From: Streptomyces sp. IMTB 2501
Lineage (GTDB): Bacteria > Actinomycetota > Actinomycetes > Streptomycetales > Streptomycetaceae
Length of the DNA stretch: 64,000 nucleotides
Reading direction: 5' to 3'
Assembly: GCF_001953885.1 (NCBI RefSeq)
Contig: NZ_MQUS01000022.1
Location: forward strand, 82,777 to 146,776
Positions 8,941 through 17,874 of this stretch are shown here, piece after piece (within the stretch, counting starts at the first letter, position 1; the number at the start of each line of letters is the position of its first letter). The notes beneath the pieces were generated by a model, which ran no database searches, was not told the DNA's origin, and saw only the letters and a list, made by a program, of their open reading frames with translations. The translations under genes and the position numbers were made by a program.

Positions 8941-9397
8941 GGTGAAGCCTTGGCCTCGCGCTTCACGCGGCGGGCTTTCCGACTGGTGGTCAAGAAGGCA
9001 GGTAGTTCCTCTGACCAGCGGGAATGAGGTTTGCGGAGGTCCTTGTTCCTGCCGCCGTCGGAGGCGCTTTCCAGTTGAAGAGGCGTGTCGGGTCCTACCC
9101 GTGTGTCCGCGTCGAGGGCGGCGGTCGCGGGGTGGGTTCGCAAGCCTGTGCGGTATTGCTGGTCGAGACGCTCCGCGAGACAAGGTCCTCCTGGACGTCG
9201 TCCTGGCGGTCGCGCTCGGCGGTGACTGTCTCGCGGATGTCGCGATGCTGCGGTGCGAGCCGGCCGTCTTCGGTCCGGTCGCCCCTCCGACCCGACGGTC
9301 TCCCGCCTGATCGACGTCCTTACCGCCCGGCAAACACGCTCCGGACGCCGGTGGACAGGTCACGGTCGACCTCGACGGTGCCCTGGTACTCGGCTGC
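8941..9397 (+). pseudogene. IS1380-family transposase, truncated copy 1
   Basis: This repeats the 5' half of the copy that begins at 9900. It has the same leader (TTGGCCTCGCGCTT...CAGCGGGAATGAGG) and the protein blocks SQACAVLLVETLR, VLLDVVLAVALGGDC and LADVAMLRCEPAVFG. Relative to copy 2 it lacks about 60 bases after 9178 and a second segment after about 9340, and it ends near 9397 just before the VOC gene. The reading frame is broken at GTCGCCCCTCCGACCCG, exactly as in copy 2, which shows that the duplication happened after the gene was already dead. Confidence 0.8.
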
Positions 9398-9436
9398 GTC
9401 CTTGCCGGAAGCACACGATCGGCCCGGCTCGGTAGC

Positions 9437-9883
9437 ATGCAACGCATGGCCATCAAACTTGAGAACGTGGGCATCGCCGTTCGCGACCTCGAAGCAACGA
9501 TCTCCTTTTTCACCGACCTCGGCCTCACGGTCGTCGGCCGTGCCACGGTCAGTGGTGAGTGGACCGACACCGCCGTCGGCCTTGATGGCAATCACGCCAA
9601 CATCGCGATGCTCCAGACGCCAGACGGTCACGGTCGCCTTGAGCTCTTCGAGTACATCCACCCCGAAGCGATCGAGTCAGAGCCCACTCGTCCCAACGAG
9701 ATTGGCATGCATCGCGTCGCCTTCTCAGTCGACGACATCGACAAAGCCCTTGAGACAGCCGCAAAGCACGGATGCCATCCGCTTCGCGGTGTGGCGACTT
9801 ATGAGGACGTCTACAAGCTCACGTACGTCCGCGGTCCCAGCGGCATCCTTGTGATGCTCGCCGAGGAGCTGAAGAAGAACTGA
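9437..9883 (+). CDS. VOC-family (glyoxalase/bleomycin-resistance fold) protein
   Basis: A 148-residue protein with two beta-alpha-beta-beta-beta modules. It opens with ENVGIAVRDLEATISFF, has LFEYIHPEAIES in the middle and MHRVAFSVDDIDKAL at the start of the second module, and ends VRGPSGILVMLAEEL. Candidate metal ligands are the His of MHRVAF and the Glu of the last strand. ATG 9446 (MAIKLENVG) is an alternative start; neither has a clear ribosome site. It sits exactly between two copies of a decayed IS1380 transposase. Its GC content looks lower than its neighbours (CATCAAACTTGAGAACG and similar runs). Function could be isomerase, lyase or resistance. Confidence 0.85.
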   Translation: MQRMAIKLENVGIAVRDLEATISFFTDLGLTVVGRATVSGEWTDTAVGLDGNHANIAMLQTPDGHGRLELFEYIHPEAIESEPTRPNEIGMHRVAFSVDDIDKALETAAKHGCHPLRGVATYEDVYKLTYVRGPSGILVMLAEELKKN

Positions 9884-9899
9884 CGGCCGATCGGGTCAC

Positions 9900-10693
9900 T
9901 TGGCCTCGCGCTTACACAAGACGGGCTTTCAGACTGGTGGTCAAGAAGGCAGAGAGTTCCTCTGACCAGCGGGAATGAGGTTTGCGGAGGTCCTTGTTCC
10001 TGCCGCCGTCGGAGGCGCTTTCCAGGTGAAGAGGCGTATCGGGTCCTACCCGTGTGTCCGCGTCGGGGGCGGCGGTCGCGGAGTGGTTTCGCAAGCCGGA
10101 GCGGTACTGCTGGTCGAGACGGTCCGCATGACCGGTCTGGACGCGGCGCTATCCGCAACCCTGGCCCCGTGACGGAAGCCCCGGGCCATACACGTTCCCG
10201 GCAAGGTCCTCCTGGACGTCGCCCTGGCGGTCGCGCTCGGCGGTGACTGCCTCGCGGATGTCGCGATGCCGCGGTGCGAGCCGGCCGTCTTCGGCCCGGT
10301 CGCCCCTCCGACCCGAGGGTCTCCCGCCTGATCGACGTCCTTACCGCCTCCGGCTAGAAGGCCCCGCAGGCCATCCGGTCCGCACGGCCCGAGGTGCGTA
10401 ACCGGGTCTGGTCGCTGGCGGGCAAACACGCTCCGGACGCCGGTGGACAGGTCACGGTCGACCTCGACGGTGACCTGGTGATCGCGCACTCCGACAAGGA
10501 GGACGCCGCCGCGAACTGGAAGAAGACCTATGGCCATCATCCCCTGACAGCGTTCGTCGACCATGGCCCGGGCGGAACCGCAGAGCCGGTCCCCGCCGCC
10601 CTCCTCAGACCGGGAAACGCGGGCTCGAACACGGCCGCCGACCACATCGCCACCGCTCAACTGGCCATGGTCCAGCTGCCGAAGAAGTACCGG
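9900..10693 (+). pseudogene. IS1380-family transposase copy 2, 5' part
   Basis: This is the 5' part of an IS1380-type transposase. Blocks include VVSQAGAVLLVETV, GLDAALSATLAP (then TGA in place of Trp), VLLDVALAVALGGDC, SRLIDVLTA, PDAGGQVTVDLDGDLVIAHS, DAAANWKKTYGHHPL, TAFVDHGPGGTAEPV, NAGSNTAADHIATAQLA and LPKKYR. The frame is broken by a stop at about 10171, by a 2-base change near 10305 and by a further stop near 10356. The gene is then split after LPKKYR by a ~957-base insert and resumes at 11651. It is not functional. Confidence 0.85.
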
Positions 10694-11650
10694 TGGTTGA
10701 GTAGGTCTTCTTCAAGAACGATTGTTTGCGGCTTCCAGGAACGCTTCACGATCACGACGTCCGGAATGTTGGCGAGAATTAGGAACACCCGCCACGGGAG
10801 AGCACGAGTGTTGCAGGGCGTATGGGAGCGGCACGACCGGACGGCAGGGAGGCTGCTAGTGGTCGCGGTCAGTCAGGGGTTGTTGGGGCTCAGCAGCGTG
10901 GCGGCCGCGGCGATGAAGGCTACGGATGCTTCCTTGGCCGCATGCCGCCGGGCGTCCAGCTCGGTCCGGTCGATGGCCTTGCGCAGCGCGTACGTGGCAT
11001 CTGCGGCCTGCTGGGCGGGGCCGGCCAGCTCGGGGACCAGGACCTGAAGGCGGATGTGGGGCCCGGTGATTGCCGCCCGGGTGTCGTGGGACCTCGTCTG
11101 GGCCTCCAGTTGGTGCTCGGTGCCTGCCTCGGTCAAGGCCAGACGCTCCCGATGGAAGATCGCCGAGCGGTGCGCGTCCAGGGCGGCCGCGAAGTCGGTG
11201 ACGGCACTGAGCTGGTCCTGGCGGTGGCTGTCGGCGCGCTCCTCGGCGCGTGCGGTGCGTGCCGAACGGTGCTGGAGGAGTCCGGCGGTCAGGGCACCGG
11301 CGAGGGTACCGAGTACGGCAACGATCGACGGCCATATGGACATCAGGTGTTGGGTCCTCTCGGGTAGTCGGTTTGGGTGGTGAGGTCGGCGGATAGCGAG
11401 GTACGCGGCGGCGCCTTCGGTTGCAGGGTTACGCCTGCGGCGCTCCGGACCTACCCTGGCGGTCAGTTTGCGGCTGGGGTCAGAGATCTGGATTTCCGGG
11501 ACCATGATCACTTACTCTGAGCCGACCAGCACACGAGACGGCCGGAGGCAAGTACCGGCGATTTCCAGAACTCAGCGACATGTTTCTTGTCGCTGACGGA
11601 ACGTTTCCAGCGGTGACCAACAAACGTTGCTGGCTCCAGGCGGTAAAACC
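10694..11650. mobile_element. ~957-bp insert with 8-bp target duplication, carrying a KilB-like gene
   Basis: The IS1380 transposase is interrupted precisely between codons for LPKKYR and (G)RQTLIRTDS. AGTACCGG occurs at 10686-10693 and again at 11651-11658, as expected of an 8-base target duplication. The inner ends are imperfect inverted repeats: the left end from 10695 and the reverse complement of the right end from 11650 both begin GGTT, share AACG-TTGTT-G about 23 bases in, and share an AACG block about 46 bases in. The only clear gene inside is the minus-strand KilB-like gene; no transposase is encoded. This looks like a non-autonomous transposable unit. Confidence 0.6.
10873..11343 (-). 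CDS. KilB-like small membrane-anchored protein
   Basis: A 156-residue protein starts at ATG 11343 (MSIWPSIVAVLGTLAGALTAG), giving one N-terminal membrane helix. A charged Ala-rich helical body follows (ARAEERADSHRQDQLSAVTD, FAAALDAHRSAIFHRERL, TYALRKAIDRTELDARRHAA). The pattern resembles actinomycete proteins annotated as KilB, first named in Streptomyces plasmid spread functions and common on integrative elements. The role is unproven. The gene lies inside the ~957-base insert in the IS1380 transposase, so it is the cargo of that unit. A longer frame to 11511 adds an unlikely Arg-rich N-terminus. Confidence 0.65.
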   Translation of the reverse strand: MSIWPSIVAVLGTLAGALTAGLLQHRSARTARAEERADSHRQDQLSAVTDFAAALDAHRSAIFHRERLALTEAGTEHQLEAQTRSHDTRAAITGPHIRLQVLVPELAGPAQQAADATYALRKAIDRTELDARRHAAKEASVAFIAAAATLLSPNNP

Positions 11651-12010
11651 AGTACCGGCGAGGGCGACAGACCCTGATCCGCACGGACTCCGCCGGCGGC
11701 ACTCACGACCTCGTGTCCTGGCTCGCCGAGCGTGGACGATGGCTGTCCTGCTCGGTCGGCATGGTCATCATCGGACAGATTCACCAGCACTTTGTGAAGA
11801 TCCCGGCGTCGGCCTGGACGCCGGCCGTCGAGGCCGGCGGCACGGTCCGCGACGGGAGGCCTGGGCCGCCGAGGTCACCGGCAAGCTGCTGGACGGCCGG
11901 TCGAAGGGCATGCGGTTGACCGTCCGCAATGAACGACCGCATCCCGGAGCCCAGTTGAGGATCACGGACGCGGACGGCATTCGGATCACCTGCTTCGCGA
12001 CCAGCGCCCC
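11651..12010 (+). pseudogene. IS1380-family transposase copy 2, 3' part
   Basis: The transposase resumes after the insert with RQTLIRTDSAGGTHDLVSW, LAERGRWLSCSVGMVI and KIPASAWTPAVEAGG. After a one-base shift it continues with AAEVTGKLLDGRSKGMRLTV and RNERPHPGAQLRITDADGI, ending near CFATSAP. About 100 C-terminal residues are missing. Together with 9900-10693 it represents one IS1380-type copy broken first by point mutations and later by an insertion. Confidence 0.82.
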
Positions 12011-12211
12011 TGACCGTTCCATTCGGGGAACTCGTCGGCCAGGCTCTGCACTGGCCTGCCGTGGCTCATCATCACGTACCACGTGTCGATGTGGTCCCCC
12101 CGGGGTTGTGTGGGTTGAGTGCTCCGCATCGCAGGCCTCCGGCGTCGAATTGACCGCAGAGGAGGACGGTGGTTCTGCAGAGGGCTTCGGTCCCCGCGCG
12201 TGCAGCGCCCG

Positions 12212-12877
12212 TCAATCGCTCCGCTTCTTCGTACGGGCGTCGCCCTCCCGTTCACCGAACAGCACCTCGGCGGCGGACTCCCATTCCCGGACCAGGTCGA
12301 CCATCTCCGGCGCTCGCAGCCACTGGATCTGCAGGCCGTCCATCATCGCCACGATGTGCCGGGCGAGTGCTTCGGGATGGTCGCTGACGTCCCTGGCCAA
12401 GGACGCGAAGGCGGCTGTCGCTTGCTCTTGCCGCTTCACGAAGTAGGCGTGTGCGGGATGGCTCGGTGTCAGAGACTCGGCTTCAAGCACAGTGAAGAGC
12501 CGGACGAATTCCGGTTGCTCCGAGTTGCGCCGCACCGTCGCCGAGCACAACTGCCGCAGGCTGACTCCGACGGGGCCGCTGGCGGACCACTCGTCCGGGA
12601 CCGCGTCCTCACCGACGCCGAGGTGTGCGCGAAGCGATCGGGCATCCTCGACATCCCGGTGTTCCAGCACGGCGATGAGCAGGCCGGTCTTGGAACCGAC
12701 ATGGCGCAGCACACCCGGAACGGTGAGCCCGCAGCGATCGGCCACGTCCTGCATCGACAGTCCCCAGAAACCGCGATCTGCGATAAGTGCGGAGGTTACG
12801 TCGATGATCTGGCGCCGTCGCTCGGCGGCCGGTAGTCGTGGCCGGTCGCGCCGGTACGAAGCCGCCCCCTCAGCCAT
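12212..12877 (-). CDS. TetR/AcrR-family transcriptional regulator
   Basis: A regulator of about 221 residues with an N-terminal TetR DNA-binding domain (ERRRQIIDVTSALIADRGF, then the helix-turn-helix SMQDVADRCGLTVPGVLRHV with GSKTGLL). The all-helical C-terminal domain reads FVRLFTVLEAESLTPSHPAH and ends Lys/Arg-rich. The start at 12877 (MAEGAASYRR) has GGAGAGG upstream; an in-frame ATG at 12907 is the alternative. No divergent partner gene is intact next to it. A palindrome at 13123-13140 is a candidate operator. The ligand is unknown. Confidence 0.85.
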   Translation of the reverse strand: MAEGAASYRRDRPRLPAAERRRQIIDVTSALIADRGFWGLSMQDVADRCGLTVPGVLRHVGSKTGLLIAVLEHRDVEDARSLRAHLGVGEDAVPDEWSASGPVGVSLRQLCSATVRRNSEQPEFVRLFTVLEAESLTPSHPAHAYFVKRQEQATAAFASLARDVSDHPEALARHIVAMMDGLQIQWLRAPEMVDLVREWESAAEVLFGEREGDARTKKRSD

Positions 12878-12907
12878 GTTCGCCAAGACCTCTCCGTCGG
12901 GCGTCAT

Positions 12908-13645
12908 CGTCGTTCCGGGACAGAACTGCGGGACAGTAAGTTCCCCGAGTGATGGTCAGTATCACACGGGAAGTCTGCCTGGTCGTCCAGGAGTTGATCC
13001 ATACCACGGTTGCGGCGTGCCCGGCGTGCAGCACGCCCCGTCGTCCAGTCGCCGACCGATCTCGGACATCACCCACTTCCACTCCCGGGCCGGAGGTCCG
13101 CCAGTGGCTACCAGGGCGAGTTAGTTAGTAGCTACTAGCTAGTGACTTGACTGAGGCGGCACCCTAGCCCCGCCCGGACGCGTCGGCAAGGGGTGCGTCC
13201 AGATCGCACGGGAAGCGGTGCTGTTGACCATGACGATCCGACAGAGGTCCTTTCTGACCCGTGAGTTCAAGGGGCGCCGAGGCCGGGCGCTTCGCGGTGC
13301 GTGACGACTGCAACGCCCGTGCACCACCGAAGGGACGCGGACTCGAAAGCACAGAAACTTCCGGTGAGGCTCTGCCATCGACAAGTGCCGGTCCGCAGCG
13401 GCCTGTTCGAGACCAGTCCGTCCGCGCTCGTCAGGAGCATCTAGCGTTGGCTTCACAAAATGAACGGATGCAGACCGCTTGACAGTCAATCAAACTCGCT
13501 GGCTTCATGTGTTGCGGCGTGAGTGAGCTGGGCGAGCTCGCACGCCGCCTGGTGGTCCCGCCTCACGGCGGCGCCGATCCGCCGTTTCGGCGCAATCCCC
13601 TCTCATTTCATTTCCGGAAGGTACCGGCGTTGGCGCTCCGCATCA
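12908..13645. other. long non-coding or decayed stretch
   Basis: About 740 bases between the TetR gene and the endoglucanase promoter contain no reading frame with coding-like third-position bias, ribosome site or recognisable motif on either strand. The only structured item I see is the palindrome at 13123-13140. Confidence 0.4.
13123..13140. promoter_or_regulatory. AT-rich 18-bp palindrome, candidate regulator binding site
   Basis: The sequence AGTTAGTAGCTACTAGCT is palindromic at 16 of 18 positions, with a perfect 12-base core TAGTAGCTACTA at 13127-13138. It stands out in very GC-rich DNA. It lies about 250 bases upstream of the TetR-family gene start. It may be that regulator's operator or the remnant of a promoter for a lost divergent gene. 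Confidence 0.4.
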
Positions 13646-13659
13646 TGGGAGCGCTCCCA
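13646..13659. promoter_or_regulatory. CebR-type operator
   Basis: TGGGAGCGCTCCCA is a perfect 14-base palindrome identical to the known binding site of CebR, the cello-oligosaccharide-responsive LacI-family repressor of Streptomyces. It lies 80 bases upstream of the GH12 endoglucanase start. This predicts repression without cellulose and release by cellobiose or cellotriose. The regulator itself is not in this window. Confidence 0.9.
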
Positions 13660-13738
13660 AAGCGACGCTCCACCCTCCGGGTCCACCCCCCACGGTCCGG
13701 GTGCCGCACAAGCCGCTCCGGCCATCGAAAGGATCCCC

Positions 13739-14938
13739 ATGACCAGATCGAGCCCGAAGCCGCGCAATGGAGCTGCGGCGGTCGCGGCAGTCGTGACTGC
13801 CCTGTTCGTGGTTGCCCTCTCCCTGGCCGGCGCCTCGCCGGCGTCCGCGAACACGACCCTCTGCGGCAAGAACGACAGCATGAAGGTCTCGGGCGGCAAG
13901 TACGTCGTCCAGAACAACGAGTGGGGTGACTCGATCCCCCAGTGCATCGACGTGTCGGACAACGGCTTCAAGGTCACCACCGGCTGGCACGACGTGGGCA
14001 CCAACGGCGCACCGGCGGCGTATCCGTCGATCTACGCCGGTTGCCACTACGGTAACTGCTCCAGCGGCAACGGCCTGCCGCTTCAGGTGTCGGCGTTCGG
14101 CAACCCGCAGTCCAGCGTCGACTTCTCGACCGCCGACGGCCAGTGGGACGCGGCGTACGACATCTGGTTCGACACCAACTCGAACCCGTCGGGCCAGAAC
14201 AACGGCGAGGAGATGATGATCTGGGCCAACCACTCCGGGTCGCCCACGCCGTTCGGCACCAAGGTCGGGACGGTGTGGATCGAGGGCGCCAACTGGGATG
14301 TCTGGTACGGCCGTCAGGGCGGCGGCATCTCCTGGAACACCGTCTCCTATGTCCGCCAGCAGCCCACCAACGCGATCACGGTGAACATCAAGGACTTCAC
14401 CAACGACTCGATCGGCCGCGGCTACCTGTCGTCGGCGTGGTACATGACCAGTGTGCAGTTCGGCTTCGAGCCATGGGTCGGCGGCCCCGGCCTGGCTGTG
14501 AACTCCTTCTCCTACGACTCCAATGGCTCCGGTGGTGGTGGCGGTGGGACGTCCGGCACGGTCGTCGGTCAGCAGAGCGGCCGCTGCCTGGACCTGAAGG
14601 ACTGGGGCACGGCCGTCGGCACCCCCGTCCAGCTGTGGGACTGCGGAACCGGCTGGAACCAGAAGTGGACGCGGACCGACGGCACCCTCGTCAACCCGCA
14701 GACCGGCAAGTGCCTCGACGTGGCCGGCGGTTCCACGGCCAACGGCGCCAAGGTGCAGCTCTGGTCGTGCAACGGCACCGGCGCCCAGCAGTGGCAGTTC
14801 AACGCCAACGGCACCGTCACCAACCCCCGGTCCGGGAAATGCCTGGACGCCGACGGCTCCGGCAATGGCGCGCTGCTGCAGATATGGGACTGCTACGGCG
14901 GCGGCACACAGCCCAACCAGGTCTGGACACAGAAGTAG
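13739..14938 (+). CDS. secreted GH12 endo-beta-1,4-glucanase with CBM13 (ricin-B) domain
   Basis: A 399-residue secreted cellulase. ATG 13739 follows GAAAGG. The signal peptide (MTRSSPKPRNG, hydrophobic core, SPASA-N) is cleaved near residue 39. The GH12 domain spans about residues 40-265; the likely nucleophile is E157 or E158 in NGEEMMIWANHSG and the acid/base is E244 in VQFGFEPW. A Gly/Ser linker (residues 265-275) leads to a ricin-B/CBM13 domain with three repeats marked by RCLDLKDW/VQLWDC, KCLDVAGG/VQLWSC and KCLDADG/LQIWDC and by QxW motifs. It hydrolyses cellulose or mixed-linkage glucan outside the cell. The CebR box upstream fits control by cellobiose. Confidence 0.95.
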   Translation: MTRSSPKPRNGAAAVAAVVTALFVVALSLAGASPASANTTLCGKNDSMKVSGGKYVVQNNEWGDSIPQCIDVSDNGFKVTTGWHDVGTNGAPAAYPSIYAGCHYGNCSSGNGLPLQVSAFGNPQSSVDFSTADGQWDAAYDIWFDTNSNPSGQNNGEEMMIWANHSGSPTPFGTKVGTVWIEGANWDVWYGRQGGGISWNTVSYVRQQPTNAITVNIKDFTNDSIGRGYLSSAWYMTSVQFGFEPWVGGPGLAVNSFSYDSNGSGGGGGGTSGTVVGQQSGRCLDLKDWGTAVGTPVQLWDCGTGWNQKWTRTDGTLVNPQTGKCLDVAGGSTANGAKVQLWSCNGTGAQQWQFNANGTVTNPRSGKCLDADGSGNGALLQIWDCYGGGTQPNQVWTQK

Positions 14939-15158
14939 CACCGTCCCGGCGTGGCAGGGCTCGGCGCCCGGCATGCGGGACCGGGCTGCCGCCTGGGGTC
15001 CCACACCACCACGTGGTGCACCGCAGGCGGCAGCTGCCGTACCCAGAGGTCTCTCAGAAGGAGTCGTGCTGCGGAGCACCGGGGCAGATGTCCCAGCGGC
15101 CTGCCGTGTCAGGTCACCCTCCCGGTCGCACGGCTTCAGTGAGCCCGACGGCGACGGT

Positions 15159-15193
15159 GGCGCCCCGCGGAGGTGACGCGGCTGCGGGGCGCC
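15159..15193. terminator. possible terminator-like inverted repeat after the endoglucanase
   Basis: GGCGCCCCGC at 15159-15168 pairs perfectly with GCGGGGCGCC at 15184-15193 across a 15-base loop. It lies about 220 bases downstream of the GH12 stop and has no U-tract, as is common in Streptomyces. The rest of the 14939-15354 stretch shows no gene. Confidence 0.35.
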
Positions 15194-15354
15194 GTCCCGG
15201 ACACCACATCGGCACTGTCCCCATGGCCGTTGCCAGCGGGGCAGCCGCATCCAAGGAGCATCGACGTGAGACATCAGCCTGTATGTGGCGCCCAGCCGCT
15301 GAGGAGTGTCTCTTTGCCGGGCTGAGCAGTTGATCGGATGTGTGTCTGTTCGGT

Positions 15355-15780
15355 TGATGATCAGTGATGCGATGTGGGACCGGATCGAGCCGGTGATACC
15401 GGCCGATCCGGTGCCTGGCCGGCGGTGGGCGGATCACCGGCGCACGATCGAGGCCATCGCGTGGAAATACCGCACTTGGTCACCTTGGCGGGATCGGCCC
15501 ACTGAACTCGGTTCCTTCAAGACCGCGCACAAGCGGCTGCTGCGGTGGGCCGTCGACGGGACACAGGAGAACATCTTCGCCGCCATCATGGCCGTGGCGG
15601 ACACCGACGACGACATCGGGGCTGGACCATTTCGGTGGACTCCACCGTCTGTCGGGCCCACAAGCACGCTGCCGCAGCCCACAAAGCGTGAACCTGTCCG
15701 AGGAGAGCCCGCTGACCATGCCCTGGGCCGCTCCCGCGGCGGCCTGAGCACGAAGGCGTGTCCCACAACGGGCGCGGACG
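15355..15780 (+). pseudogene. IS5-family transposase, truncated and frameshifted
   Basis: From 15355 the frame reads MISDAMWDRIEPVIPADP, then GRRWADHRRTIEAIAWKYR, SPWRDRPTELGSFKTAHK and RLLRWAVDGTQENIFAAI, the N-terminal half of an IS5-type transposase. After DTDDDIG the frame shifts. ISVDSTVCRAHKHAAAA and then DHALGRSRGGLSTK can be read in other frames, and homology stops near 15780. The second Asp and the Glu of the DDE triad are lost. The following 550 bases to 16338 hold no recognisable gene. Confidence 0.8.
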
Positions 15781-16338
15781 TCAGGCGCGCTCGAGTCCGC
15801 CGTCCGTACGACGCTGAAGGCGCACTCGGGCTGGTTACCTGCTCCCGACGCGGGCAGCGCACCAGGTCGCCACCGGCCCCGGCGCTGGCGGGGAGCGGCC
15901 CTCGTCCGCTTCCAAGACGGCCCCGGCGCCGGGCACACCGCCGTCGATGCCCTGCAGGCCTGCCGATGGTCGGCGGCACGGTCGGCGTGCCCGACAGGCG
16001 GAAGACGGCCTGTGACCGCTCTCCCGCGAACACACCGGTGCACCTCCCATCCGGCAGGGTCGCGCACCGGCTCCACGGCGACCGCACCGGGTGTATGGCC
16101 TGCATCGCCACTGCTCGTGGCTTCGGCTGGCTGTAGGGGTACAGGAACGCGAAGTCGTAACCGTGCGGCGGATGCGGGCAAGCCCCGCTCGCTTCATGAG
16201 CCGGTTGGTGCCGGGAGCGGGTCGCAGGGGGTGGTTCGTCCGTCGGGGTGTCTGGCGTTGTCTTGGTTCACTTTCGTTGTTCGTGGTTGCAACCAATGGC
16301 GGGCGCGGCGGGCGGCGGGGGGTGCTTACCGTTGCCGC

Positions 16339-17874
16339 GTGAGTGGTGTGGACCTTGGGAACGGCCTGGTGATGTCGGTCTGGCGCGCGTTGGTGACCCG
16401 CTTGCGCACGTTTCCCCGGGCGCTGCGCGCCGTGCGCAGGGATCTTTTCGCGCCCGGGATGTGGCCTGCCGGGCGCGTCGTGGGCGAGTCGGTGCTGATG
16501 GTGGTGTTCGGGCTGGTGGCCGCGGCAGCCGAGGTCATGCAGGGGAGCGGCACCGTAGGCGTTGTCGGCGCTGGACTGGTTGCCGTCCTGCTGTGCCTGC
16601 TGCGCCGGGTGGTTCCCGCGACCGTGCTGCTGGCGGCCGCCGCCTGCTCGGTCCCGTACGGCTTCTTCGGGCTCACCCCGTTGCTCGTGGTCACCGCCTG
16701 GTCGGCCGGGCGCCGGATCGGCAGTGCCGGCCGGGCGGCCGGTGTCTTCGCCGTCGCGTATCTGCTCAACGTCGGCCTGACCCAGGTCACCCTGTGGGCG
16801 CAGCCCCGTTCCCTGATGGTCGACGCCTTCACCGCCCTGCTGCCGCTGGCGACCGTGCTTGTCCCCGGCCTCGCCGGTCGTTACTGGTCGCAGTACCGCA
16901 CCCTGACCGACACCCTTCGGCAGTACAACGCCCAGCTGCTGCGCGAACGCGCGATGGTCGCCGGGCAGGCCCGGATGCGAGAACGCCAGCGCATCGCGCA
17001 GGACATGCACGACAGCCTCGGCCATCACCTCACTCTGATCTCGGTGCACGTCGGCGCGCTGGAGGTGGACCGCCAGCTGACCGGACGACAGCGGGAGGCG
17101 GTGGGTGTGCTGCGGGAGGCGTCGGTGGCCGCGATGCATGAGCTGCGCGAGGTGGTGGGGCTGCTCAAAGACGTAACGCGGCTGCCCGGCCACGCCGGGG
17201 AGGCCGAGGTGTCCTCGCGTGGGGTGGCCGGGATCGAAAGCCTGGTCCAGGCCTCGCGCAGCGCGGGCGCGTCCGTGACGCTGCGCTGCTGCGGTGAGCC
17301 GCGCCCGCTTGCGCCGGCCGCCGACCATGCGGCGTACCGCGTGGTCCAGGAGGGGCTGACCAACGCCCACAAGTACGCCTCGGGCGTCCCGGTCACCATC
17401 GAGCTGCGCTACGAGCCGGACGCGCTCGTCGTCGAGGTCGCCAACGGTCCCGCACCCGCACCCGTGGCCGGCCGGAGCGTGGTGAGCGGCGGCCAGGGGC
17501 TGGCAGGGCTGGGGGAGCGGACCCGGCTCATCGGCGGCATGGTCCATGCGGGGGCGACGGCGGACGGCGGCTTCCGGCTGGCGGGCATGCTGCCGTACAC
17601 CGTGCCGGAGATCAGTTCCCCTGGCCAGCCGGGGGCCCCGGGGACGACGTTCGTTGATCCGGCCGACGACTTTCGGGAGCAGCTTCCGGCCGTCTCCTCG
17701 GGCGAGGGTGGTCTGGTCATGGACGAGATCGGCCTGCCGAAGGAGCTGGCGGAAGCAATGAGTGAGAACAACAAGAACAAGAGCCTGGCGGCCGGCTGCG
17801 GGCTGGCGGCGCTGATCCTCCTGGCGCTGATGATCGGCCTGGCCGCTCTGGCCTTCCTGTCCGTCGGCAAGTAG
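16339..17874 (+). CDS. membrane sensor histidine kinase (HisKA_3/NarL type)
   Basis: A 511-residue sensor kinase starting at GTG 16339. Residues about 40-185 form five or six hydrophobic membrane segments. A coiled stretch (LRQYNAQLLRERAMV) leads to the dimerisation box ERQRIAQDMHDSLGHHLTL with the phosphorylated His near residue 225. The ATPase domain has AAYRVVQEGLTNAHKY (N box) and GGQGLAGLGERTRL (G box). Unusually, the protein continues for about 90 residues past the ATPase domain and ends in another membrane helix (from AAGCGLAALILLALMIGL) a few residues before the stop. The response regulator at 18305 is the likely partner. Confidence 0.9.
   Translation: MSGVDLGNGLVMSVWRALVTRLRTFPRALRAVRRDLFAPGMWPAGRVVGESVLMVVFGLVAAAAEVMQGSGTVGVVGAGLVAVLLCLLRRVVPATVLLAAAACSVPYGFFGLTPLLVVTAWSAGRRIGSAGRAAGVFAVAYLLNVGLTQVTLWAQPRSLMVDAFTALLPLATVLVPGLAGRYWSQYRTLTDTLRQYNAQLLRERAMVAGQARMRERQRIAQDMHDSLGHHLTLISVHVGALEVDRQLTGRQREAVGVLREASVAAMHELREVVGLLKDVTRLPGHAGEAEVSSRGVAGIESLVQASRSAGASVTLRCCGEPRPLAPAADHAAYRVVQEGLTNAHKYASGVPVTIELRYEPDALVVEVANGPAPAPVAGRSVVSGGQGLAGLGERTRLIGGMVHAGATADGGFRLAGMLPYTVPEISSPGQPGAPGTTFVDPADDFREQLPAVSSGEGGLVMDEIGLPKELAEAMSENNKNKSLAAGCGLAALILLALMIGLAALAFLSVGK

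Noticed and set aside
13643..15274. A 543-codon minus-strand open frame
   Set aside because: It is antisense to the GH12-CBM13 endoglucanase and has no recognisable content.
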